A stretch of DNA of 5,828 nucleotides from Pseudomonadota bacterium (lineage in GTDB: Bacteria > Pseudomonadota > Alphaproteobacteria > Acetobacterales > Acetobacteraceae): assembly GCA_021829055.1 (NCBI GenBank), contig JAJZCS010000143.1, forward strand, positions 1 through 5,828, in the 5' to 3' direction. The position numbers were made by a program, and so were the translations under genes. Positions 1-5,757 of the stretch are shown one piece after another (the stretch's first letter is position 1; every line of letters begins with the position of its first letter). The notes beneath the pieces are model-generated. The model made no database searches, was not told the origin of the DNA, and worked only from the letters and a program-made list of their open reading frames with translations.

Positions 1-10
1 CTGGGCCCGG

Positions 11-39
11 TTCAGTTGGTACAGGCTGTGCAATAAACA
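11..39 (+). promoter_or_regulatory. Possible promoter and dyad operator before the LysR gene
   Basis: A weak promoter can be proposed from TTCAGT (11-16) and TAAACA (34-39), 17 bases apart. Between them lies a short dyad, ACAG-G-CTGT (21-29), with further symmetric positions at 19/31 and 17/33. LysR-type regulators often bind dyads that overlap their own promoter, so this could be an autoregulatory site. The matches are poor and the upstream neighbour lies outside the window, so this is only a suggestion. Confidence 0.2.
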
Positions 40-59
40 AAACAGTGAAAAAGGTATCG

Positions 60-968
60 ATGGCAGCACAGCTAAGCGATCTGGCGGCATTCCTGGCTGT
101 CGCACGCGCCGGCGGGTTCCGCGAAGCGGCAAGGTCTGGCGGCGTCAGTCCGTCAAGCCTGAGCGAGGCGTTGCGACGGCTGGAGGCGCGGCTGGGCGTT
201 CGCCTGCTCCACCGCAGCACGCGCAGCGTGATGCCCACCGAGGCCGGTGTGCGACTGCTGGAGCGGTTGGGGCCGGCGCTCGGGGAGGTGGAGGCCGCAC
301 TCGACGTGGTCAACGGCTTTCGCGATCGTCCGGTCGGCACGCTGCGACTCAACGTGCCGGCGAGTGCCGCGCGGCTGGTCCTGCCGAGCCTGTTACCGCC
401 CTTCTTGGCGGCGTACCCGGACATCATCCTGGACGTGGTGGTTGAGGAAGGCTTTGTCGACATCCTCGCAGCGGGATGCGACGCCGGCATCCGTTACGAG
501 GAGCGCTTGGCTCAGGACATGATCGCCATCCCCATTGGGCCCCGTCGGCAGCGCATGGCCACCGCGGCCGCTCCCGCCTACCTTGAGGCGCGCGGGCGTC
601 CAGCCCATCCGCGCGACCTACTAAACCACGCCTGCCTGCGTGGCCGCTTCGCCAGCGGTGCGATGCCGGCCTGGGAATTTCAGCGCAGTGCCGAGGTGGT
701 GACTGTGGAACCCAGCGGACCATTGATCGTTCGCGTGAGCGGGGGCGTGGACCTAGCGGTCGATGCCGCTGTCGCGGGCTGCGGGATCATCCATCTGTTC
801 GAAGACTGGCTGAGACCCTACCTTGAAAGCGGTGCCTTGGAGCCGGTGTTGGAGTCGTGGTGGCGGCCATTTACCGGACCGTTCTTGTACTACCCGGGCC
901 GACGCCATCTTCCAGCACCGCTGCGGGCCTTCGTAGATTTCGTGCAGGCACAGCAGGCTCAGGTTTGA
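60..968 (+). CDS. LysR-type transcriptional regulator (CrgA-like group)
   Basis: This is a one-component DNA-binding regulator of 302 residues, the usual LysR length. Residues about 7-65 form the N-terminal winged helix-turn-helix: an LxxFLAVARAGGFREAA stretch, the recognition region SPSSLSEALRRLE, then RLLHRSTRSVMPTEAG, all typical of the family. Residues from about 90 form the periplasmic-binding-protein-like effector domain, beginning GTLRLNVPASAARLVL and containing a DAGIRYEERL segment like that of CrgA-type members. The ATG at 60 is preferred because AAGG (51-54) lies 5 bases before it. An in-frame GTG at 45 would add five residues but has no visible ribosome binding site. The gene is much richer in G and C than the genes that follow. 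The effector and target genes cannot be read from the sequence; LysR proteins usually control a neighbouring gene, and the upstream neighbour is outside the window. Family assignment is secure, specific function unknown. Confidence 0.95.
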   Translation: MAAQLSDLAAFLAVARAGGFREAARSGGVSPSSLSEALRRLEARLGVRLLHRSTRSVMPTEAGVRLLERLGPALGEVEAALDVVNGFRDRPVGTLRLNVPASAARLVLPSLLPPFLAAYPDIILDVVVEEGFVDILAAGCDAGIRYEERLAQDMIAIPIGPRRQRMATAAAPAYLEARGRPAHPRDLLNHACLRGRFASGAMPAWEFQRSAEVVTVEPSGPLIVRVSGGVDLAVDAAVAGCGIIHLFEDWLRPYLESGALEPVLESWWRPFTGPFLYYPGRRHLPAPLRAFVDFVQAQQAQV

Positions 969-1463
969 GGACCAATGCAAAGACTGAGGTCCGCCTCGGG
1001 AGGCGACTGGGAAGGCCTGGTCCCGGCCACAACCGATCCGCCACCGGTTGCCCGAAGGCGTCATTCCAATGCCCGCGGCGCTCCGGAACCTGTCGAACGG
1101 CCTATGCGTGCTGATCGGCCTGAGCAGGCGTTGGGCGCACACGCTGGCAGTGGCTGCAATGCTGCATGCAACGGTCGCCAGATCGGTAGGACACTGAGCG
1201 GCCGCCTCCAGAACGTGCGAACTAGTGGTGCTGAGGGCTGCTCCGGCCAGGAGCGGCCACTCAGTAGCAAGTTCGCCCCAGAGCTGTGATGGGAGCTTGC
1301 AAGTCAATCGCCCCCGCACGGGCCGCTCGAGACGGAGCGCGACTCGTGCCGGAGGAGATCATTGATTCACCAAAGCCGGCGCTCGGCGCATGTCGAGACT
1401 GCGATTGCCATGTCCTAAGCAGTGGACGTCGGGTTTGATAGAGCAACGGCGATGGGAAGCGGA

Positions 1464-1712
1464 ATGAAGCATCCTATCGAGACGCTCCTCAGCGCCGCTT
1501 TGCAATGCCGGAAACGCTTGCGAAGCTTACAAACGAAACGAGATGAAATATGCGCGAGACTCCTCAAAATCGGCCGTCCGCCGAGGCAAAATGCCGTTGT
1601 CAATCGCCCGGGCGCAGCGCTTTGGCGCGCTGCCTTTCGCAGCAAAGCGATCGCTTGTGTCCTTGCGTGGCAAGGGGTTCCATCAACGAACCCAACCCAA
1701 GCGCCCAGTTAA
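1464..1712 (+). CDS. Doubtful small basic ORF, 82 residues
   Basis: I do not recognise this product. From the ATG at 1464 it would encode 82 residues, opening MKHPIETLLSAALQCRKRLR and continuing with an arginine- and lysine-rich, probably helical stretch to about residue 36. The second half is proline- and alanine-rich and looks random. GGGAAG (1454-1459) lies 4 bases upstream and could act as a weak ribosome binding site. The stop lies 35 bases before the lipoprotein start, similar to the gap between the next two genes, which would suit an operon. Against it, the 3' third overlaps the inverted-repeat cluster and there is no recognisable domain. It could equally be a chance open frame or a remnant. 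Confidence 0.2.
   Translation: MKHPIETLLSAALQCRKRLRSLQTKRDEICARLLKIGRPPRQNAVVNRPGAALWRAAFRSKAIACVLAWQGVPSTNPTQAPS
1618..1692 (+). other. Cluster of three small stem-loops upstream of the lipoprotein gene
   Basis: Three inverted repeats follow each other. In the first, CGCTTTG (1618-1624) pairs with CAAAGCG (1643-1649), enclosing CTGC (1630-1633) paired with GCAG (1639-1642). In the second, CCTTGC (1661-1666) pairs with GCAAGG (1670-1675) over a 3-base loop. In the third, GGTTC (1676-1680) pairs with GAACC (1688-1692) over a 7-base loop. Each is short enough to arise by chance, but together they could fold as a leader or a small RNA. No T-run follows. They end about 45 bases before the ribosome binding site of the lipoprotein gene. 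Confidence 0.3.
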
Positions 1713-1737
1713 TCCGTAGTCACAACAGCATCGCCGC

Positions 1738-1743
1738 TGGAGG
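1738..1743 (+). promoter_or_regulatory. Ribosome binding site that sets the lipoprotein start
   Basis: TGGAGG lies 4 bases before the ATG at 1748, close to the ideal Shine-Dalgarno sequence. It decides between this start and an in-frame start at 1550 that would put 66 residues in front of the signal peptide. A lipoprotein signal peptide must be N-terminal, so the two lines of evidence agree. Confidence 0.8.
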
Positions 1744-1747
1744 ACGC

Positions 1748-2638
1748 ATGAGAATCTCAGTCTTTGTCGCATCGATTTGCGTTCTTTCCTTGTCAGCATG
1801 CAGCACGCTCGCGCGATATTCGGAAACGCAAAGCAATGCCGCCAGGTTTGACCGAGGGGCCCACGCCGTCGCTGCGTCGGAGATGGCGTTTTTGCACCAA
1901 GTCCAAAATGCCGAATGCACTGAAGCGTACTACAAGCGGGCATATGCGTACGCAACCGACACGCGAGACAAAAATTTCGACCTCGTATTTCAGTGCCATC
2001 CGACGGAGCTGACGAATGATCAACTTCAAATACGCCTGAAGTTGTTGAACGCCATCACTCTGTATGCCGATTCACTGACCGCTTTGACGAATGGTTCGAA
2101 CGAGACGCAACTTGACAGTAATTCTTCCGACGTCGCCAAAAACCTCGAGGCACTCGCTGCGAAAGAAAAATTTAGCGCCATCGGGACAAATACGATCGCC
2201 GGGGTAAATGCAGCCGTGAGCAGCATTGCAAAATTCATCATCGAGCGACGCGAGGAACCGAAGATTGCCGATGCTAGTGCACGCTTGCAGGGGCCGCTGG
2301 AGACTATTGTTGCTGCTTTGAAAGCCGAAAATATTGACGATGGCCAGGGACTCAAAAGCAAAGAAACTGCCTTAACCAATGATTTTGCGCTTGCGGTAAG
2401 GGTCGCGCACGAACAGCGAGGGCCTGCGAGCTTGCTCGATATCTACCAGGCTCATGAAGCGCTAGATCATTTGATTGTTCAACCACAAGACGTTGGCCAG
2501 CTCAATGTCGCGCTGGATGCACTGGTTTCTGCCAACAGCGCACTTGCTAATCCCAAGAGCGCAGAAGCTTCTTCAACGATCTCCATCCTTGTTCGTGAGG
2601 GCCGTGCGGCGGTCACCTTGTTCAAGGCTTCGAAGTAA
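1748..2638 (+). CDS. Predicted outer-membrane lipoprotein of unknown function
   Basis: The protein has 296 residues. Residues 1-17 are a short signal peptide (MRIS, then a hydrophobic stretch) ending in the lipobox L15-S16-A17-C18, so Cys18 should be lipidated and become the mature N-terminus. Serine follows it rather than aspartate, which by the Lol sorting rule predicts transfer to the outer membrane. The mature part looks almost entirely helical, with clear amphipathic segments at about 90-115, 177-196, 206-222, 226-243, 250-266 and 272-293. Cys57 and Cys83 are the only cysteines after Cys18 and could form a periplasmic disulfide. I see no catalytic motif and do not recognise the family. 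Composition is much less GC-rich than the LysR gene. The next gene starts 33 bases downstream with its own ribosome binding site, so the two are probably cotranscribed. Lipoprotein status is well supported; function is unknown. Confidence 0.88.
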   Translation: MRISVFVASICVLSLSACSTLARYSETQSNAARFDRGAHAVAASEMAFLHQVQNAECTEAYYKRAYAYATDTRDKNFDLVFQCHPTELTNDQLQIRLKLLNAITLYADSLTALTNGSNETQLDSNSSDVAKNLEALAAKEKFSAIGTNTIAGVNAAVSSIAKFIIERREEPKIADASARLQGPLETIVAALKAENIDDGQGLKSKETALTNDFALAVRVAHEQRGPASLLDIYQAHEALDHLIVQPQDVGQLNVALDALVSANSALANPKSAEASSTISILVREGRAAVTLFKASK

Positions 2639-2671
2639 GTAAAGTAGCGATCCATTGAATGGAGCCATGCA

Positions 2672-3016
2672 ATGCCCTCTCAAACGCAAAAAACCAACAT
2701 CGCCAACGCCATTCAGTCGATCCGGAATGCGCAGAACTTATTGCAGCCACTGATCAACGCTGCGCCCACTGTGTCCATCGCGATTAAATTAACAAATGAA
2801 TATAACTCGCTGGATACTTGCCTTTCGCAGTTGCTGCACGCCAAAAATAGTGCTGATGACGGGGTTTTTTCTAGCGCCGCAGGGGTCTTGAAATCGCAAG
2901 CCGGCGGGCTGCAGATGGACGAAAAGGCCATTAAAGCCATCATTTCTGATGTGGCAATTGCGGATCAGGTCGTGGGGCATATTGGCGAAGCGATTAGATA
3001 TATTGCCATGTGCTAG
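2672..3016 (+). CDS. Small, mostly helical protein of unknown function
   Basis: The product has 114 residues, with no signal peptide, transmembrane segment or recognised motif, so it should be cytoplasmic. GGAG (2661-2664) lies 7 bases before the ATG and supports the start. The sequence suggests a small helical bundle: an amphipathic helix at about 8-29, others at about 34-57 and 64-77, and a last one from about 83 to the end. A glycine- and aspartate-containing loop sits near 60-65. It has two cysteines, Cys50 and the final residue Cys114. The gene follows the lipoprotein by 33 bases on the same strand and shares its moderate base composition, so the two probably form an operon. The different predicted locations, outer membrane and cytoplasm, make direct contact unlikely unless this protein is exported by another route. 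Function unknown. Confidence 0.75.
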   Translation: MPSQTQKTNIANAIQSIRNAQNLLQPLINAAPTVSIAIKLTNEYNSLDTCLSQLLHAKNSADDGVFSSAAGVLKSQAGGLQMDEKAIKAIISDVAIADQVVGHIGEAIRYIAMC

Positions 3017-3193
3017 CTATTCGATCTCGACGGTGCTTGTCGATACGCATGGCGTCAAAGCAACATCTTGTCATTCCCGCCGCGCGAGTGGTGAGGGGAA
3101 ATAAGTCGCAACTGACATTTACCTCGGCGTGGTTTGCCGTATGGCCCGCGCCCGGCCAGGTCTGACCGCGACGTTGGATGATTGCTCGCGATC

Positions 3194-3241
3194 CAAGCAC
3201 CGCGATTGCGGCGCTTGCAGCGGTGCGGTCGCTGTCACCGC
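3194..3241 (+). repeat. Two adjacent inverted repeats
   Basis: CAAGCACCGC (3194-3203) faces GCGGCGCTTG (3208-3217) over the loop GATT, with 9 of 10 positions paired. Directly after it, GCGGTG (3220-3225) faces CACCGC (3236-3241). Both contain a GCGGTG-like core, so alternative pairings between the two hairpins are possible. They could form a structured leader or belong to a degraded repeat. No T-run follows, so this is not a typical terminator. Confidence 0.3.
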
Positions 3242-3279
3242 TTGATCCCGACTTCCGCCTCCGACCGGTTGCAGCCGCT

Positions 3280-3293
3280 CCACTGATCAGTGG
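3280..3293. promoter_or_regulatory. Perfect 14-bp palindrome, possible operator
   Basis: CCACTGATCAGTGG reads the same on both strands without a spacer. It lies about 100 bases before the ATPase start codon, where a repressor or other dimeric regulator could act on that gene. No regulator gene is adjacent, and a palindrome of this length has a real chance of occurring at random in a window this size. Confidence 0.3.
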
Positions 3294-3392
3294 TTCAACG
3301 CTGGGTAGCAGCCACTTCGGGGGCCCAAGAGGTACAACAACGCTGGCGCGGCCATAAGATGGCTGCAAACGAAGGGCCGTGGGAGACTCTAC

Positions 3393-5234
3393 ATGCGAAT
3401 CAGAAATATTGCGGCACGAGATGTTCTGCCGGTACGTCGCTTCGAAGTGGACGGCCTCAGCGATATGCTCGTCATTGCCGGGCAAAATGGTGTTGGCAAG
3501 AGCCGACTTGTCGACGGGCTCATAGCTAGATTTCAAAATCACCAACAACAAAGTGGCGTTCGACTACTCATCGAGGCGACATGTGAACGCGAGCGATCTG
3601 CTTGGGGACAGTCGACTCTGGACACTGCCGCTCCACCAGATCTACAAAAACTCGCGCGTACGCTTCAGGCAAGCAAGAGCAGAACAAAATGGGAGAGCAG
3701 CGTCATCCATTTTGAAAGCGATCGCTCAATCGCCCAGATTCAGCCCTATCAGTTCAATTGGGATGTAATTGATCCATGGGGTGAATCTCTTGGCTGGAAC
3801 ACGACCTTCGGTGGTCTGAAGGCCCGCTTTCAGGACACGTTACATTCCTTGTTCCGAAAGGTTCAAAGCCACGAGAAGCAAATTGCAAAGCGTGCCAAGG
3901 AACTTCAGGCGTCGGGCGCAAGTTCCATGGCCTTGGATTTTCAGGATCCGTTGATACTCTTCAAGGCGGCGTTCTCCCAACTTGTGGGACCAAAGATGCT
4001 CTTGGATCTGGATCCACGTAATCAGCAACTGTATTTCGACGACGCTGGTCAACGTCTTCCGGTTAGCGCAATGAGCTCGGGCGAACGGGAAGTCGTCAAC
4101 ATCGTGTTCGATTTCATCCTCCGTGCACCTTCGGACTGCATCATCTTTTTTGATGAGCCAGAGATTCACCTTCATCCGGAACTCAGTTATCGGCTTCTTC
4201 AGACGCTCAAGACGTTTGGGGCGAACAATCAGTTCATCTTCTGCACCCATTCTCCTGACATTATCACAGCTTCGTTGGAAAACACTGTTGTCTTCATTCG
4301 ACCAGCGCAGCTTTCCGATGATGGGACACAGGCTAATCAAGCGGTGATCGTCACTGAAAGCGACGCAACTAATAGTGCATTGCGGCTGCTTGGCCAGTCA
4401 ATTGGGATAGTCTCACTTGGAAAGAAGATCGTTCTCGTCGAAGGTGCCGCCTCCAGTTTGGACAAGCAGACATACGGTTTTATTTTGAAAAACCGTTTTC
4501 CTGAGCTTGTACTCGTGCCCTCGGGCGGCCGCCAGGTAGTAGAGTCCTTTCAGCAGTTAACGGACAACGTGCTGTCTCAAACGATCTGGGGTGTCGATTT
4601 CTTCATGGTATGTGATCGAGATGTCACCGACCCCGCTAAAGCAGCGGCCACGGAGAGCGCTGCAGCCGGGAAGCTTCGTTATCTAAGCCGCTATCACTTA
4701 GAGAACTATTTCTTGGACCCGCGTGCGTTGACCCTTGTATTTGAGGAGCTAGAACCAGACCACAGCTGGTTGCGAGATATACAGGCAGTTAGCAATCGCC
4801 TTCGGGGACTCGCGAAGGAGAATATTGCCTACGCCGTCGGTCTTATCGTATCAGCCGAGCTTCGCAGGGATGTTGGAAACGTCAGCGTTATGCCGAAAGG
4901 TTTACAAGGACAGAGTCTTGATGCACTGATTCCGCTTTTTGCAGACCGGGCGTTGCAGGAGGCTTCTCGCTCAAGAAGCGCGCTGGATCCTGCAAGAGTC
5001 GAAGCGCTTGTGCGAGAAACGTATCTAAAACTAGACGCAGCGTGCTCGGGTGATTCGGATGAATGGATAATCAGCATGCCCGGGAAACAAGTTCTGGCGC
5101 GGTTCGCCGGCCTGGCAAGTATTGATCTTGGTCGATTAAAGCTGGCGTACATCAAGGCTGTTCAAAAGCATTCACTTAACTGCTTCGAGGAGATCATTGA
5201 GATTTTTGGCGGGTTCGCGTCGCACAGGCATTAG
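3393..5234 (+). CDS. ABC/SMC-like ATPase fused to a TOPRIM-like (OLD/DUF4435-type) domain, putative nuclease
   Basis: The protein has 613 residues and GGGAG (3381-3385) lies 7 bases before the ATG. Residues 1-300 form an ABC-type ATPase: Walker A GQNGVGKS at 30-37, a helical, charged insertion at about 143-175 that may be a short coiled coil, an ABC-signature-like SSGERE at 228-233, Walker B CIIFFDEPE at 249-257 and a switch histidine, His286, in CTHSPD. From about 343 a TOPRIM-like domain follows: IVLVEG with Glu350, a central SGGR near 377-380 and the acidic pair in CDRD, Asp408 and Asp410. RYHLENYFLD (433-442) resembles the conserved segment after the acidic pair in DUF4435 proteins. All expected ATPase and metal-binding residues are present, so the protein looks intact. 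Known relatives of this architecture (P2 OLD, GajA, PARIS AriA with AriB) are ATP-controlled nucleases or anti-phage proteins, so a cytoplasmic defence nuclease is a reasonable inference. No partner gene such as GajB is adjacent. Domain assignment is firm for the ATPase, good for TOPRIM; the role is inferred. Confidence 0.9.
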   Translation: MRIRNIAARDVLPVRRFEVDGLSDMLVIAGQNGVGKSRLVDGLIARFQNHQQQSGVRLLIEATCERERSAWGQSTLDTAAPPDLQKLARTLQASKSRTKWESSVIHFESDRSIAQIQPYQFNWDVIDPWGESLGWNTTFGGLKARFQDTLHSLFRKVQSHEKQIAKRAKELQASGASSMALDFQDPLILFKAAFSQLVGPKMLLDLDPRNQQLYFDDAGQRLPVSAMSSGEREVVNIVFDFILRAPSDCIIFFDEPEIHLHPELSYRLLQTLKTFGANNQFIFCTHSPDIITASLENTVVFIRPAQLSDDGTQANQAVIVTESDATNSALRLLGQSIGIVSLGKKIVLVEGAASSLDKQTYGFILKNRFPELVLVPSGGRQVVESFQQLTDNVLSQTIWGVDFFMVCDRDVTDPAKAAATESAAAGKLRYLSRYHLENYFLDPRALTLVFEELEPDHSWLRDIQAVSNRLRGLAKENIAYAVGLIVSAELRRDVGNVSVMPKGLQGQSLDALIPLFADRALQEASRSRSALDPARVEALVRETYLKLDAACSGDSDEWIISMPGKQVLARFAGLASIDLGRLKLAYIKAVQKHSLNCFEEIIEIFGGFASHRH

Positions 5235-5358
5235 GAAAACGGGGATTCGTCAGCTATCCGCGCGTTCACGCCACTGTCCGCTTCATTGCATACTGAATGG
5301 CCGCATTGGTTTGATAGCGCCGTTTCGCAGGCGCTGGAAGTTTACGCTCTGGGTGCCT

Positions 5359-5384
5359 GTGATCTCAGCGACCGCTGAGATCAC
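5359..5384. repeat. Perfect 11-bp inverted repeat with a 4-base loop
   Basis: GTGATCTCAGC (5359-5369) and GCTGAGATCAC (5374-5384) are exact reverse complements around the loop GACC. This is the strongest hairpin in the window, 124 bases after the ATPase stop codon. It is not followed by a T-run on either strand, so it is not a standard intrinsic terminator. It could stabilise the 3' end of the ATPase transcript, be a protein-binding site or belong to a dispersed repeat family. Confidence 0.6.
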
Positions 5385-5453
5385 CATGGCTGTCGTTGCC
5401 GCGAGCTGGGGCCAATGTCCGCTCTGGCCGACGACCAGTCATTCAATGTAGGT

Positions 5454-5757
5454 CTACTGCCGCCTACAAGAATTTGCGATCTTCGCGCGCACGATCCGCG
5501 GCCCACCGAAGCGTCTCACCCACACAATGTTGCGACGACCCTGAATTTTGAGTGGATGAAAAATGACGGTCCCGCTCTCAATGCGCGACTCGACCGCCCT
5601 GTAGCCGTGGAACGGCGTACGCGAGTCACTGATGAAACGCGCCCCGGCCGTGTCGTGCAACAGGTTGTCCCCCTGGCCAATCCGAACCCAGGAGTGGAGA
5701 GGGTGGCGCGGTAAGGCTGTGCTAATCAGCCTGAGAAGCGGGATTCGCGTTGGTCAT
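5454..5757 (-). pseudogene. Possible decayed minus-strand gene
   Basis: The minus strand stays open from 5753 down to a stop at 5454, but this frame contains no ATG. Its translation includes stretches that read like a real protein, for example HSWVRIGQGDNLLHDTAG and SRTPFHGYRAVESRIESG. An ATG at 5757 in another frame gives MTNANPASQAD and then a stop; a single frameshift near there could join the two parts. No Shine-Dalgarno sequence precedes that ATG. I do not recognise the family. It may be a frameshifted remnant or a chance open frame. Confidence 0.2.

Larger units (their letters stand above)
969..1747. other. Long stretch without a convincing gene
   Basis: These 779 bases separate the LysR gene from the lipoprotein gene. 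Open frames occur on both strands, as expected in GC-rich DNA, but none gives a recognisable protein or has a good start signal, apart from the doubtful small ORF at 1464-1712. A small hairpin, CGCCT-CGGG-AGGCG (992-1005), lies 24 bases after the LysR stop; it has no T-run and is not a standard terminator. The last 130 bases hold a group of inverted repeats and the lipoprotein's ribosome binding site. The stretch may be the decayed edge of an inserted segment. Confidence 0.6.
3017..3392. other. Intergenic region before the ATPase gene
   Basis: This 376-base stretch lies between the small helical protein gene and the ATPase gene. An open frame runs through it on the minus strand (2994-3551), but it extends into both flanking genes, gives no recognisable protein and is most likely a shadow. 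The region holds inverted repeats at 3194-3241 and a perfect palindrome at 3280-3293. A short dyad, TCGAC/GTCGA (3027-3043), lies just after the small gene but has no T-run. I found no convincing terminator or sigma-70 promoter. The gap is large enough for the ATPase gene to have its own promoter. Confidence 0.6.

Noticed and set aside
45..59. GTG at 45 as start of the LysR protein
   Set aside because: No Shine-Dalgarno sequence precedes it, whereas AAGG lies 5 bases before the ATG at 60. The five extra residues are not needed by the domain. It cannot be fully excluded.
992..1005. Hairpin CGCCT-CGGG-AGGCG after the LysR gene as an intrinsic terminator
   Set aside because: The stem is only 5 bp and no T-run follows.
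753..1319. A 188-codon minus-strand frame over the LysR 3' end and the following gap
   Set aside because: Its product resembles no family, it overlaps a secure gene, and long antisense frames are common in GC-rich DNA.
1674..1693. GGGGTTC...GAACCC as the T-arm of a tRNA remnant
   Set aside because: The loop CATCAAC does not fit the conserved T-loop and no acceptor stem or CCA end can be found around it.
1550..1747. A 66-residue N-terminal extension of the lipoprotein in the same frame
   Set aside because: It would place the signal peptide inside the protein, and TGGAGG sits directly before the ATG at 1748.
2994..3551. A 185-codon minus-strand frame across the gap before the ATPase gene
   Set aside because: It overlaps both flanking plus-strand genes, has no recognisable domain and has low-complexity stretches. 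It is most likely a shadow.
3840..4340. A 166-codon minus-strand frame inside the ATPase gene
   Set aside because: It lies wholly within a gene with complete ATPase motifs and is an antisense shadow.
1109..5738. Imperfect direct repeat, TGCTGATCGGCCTGAGCAG (1109-1127) and TGCTAATCAGCCTGAGAAG (5720-5738), as possible attachment sites
   Set aside because: Only 16 of 19 bases match, a level expected about once by chance in a window of this size, and there is no integrase or tRNA gene.
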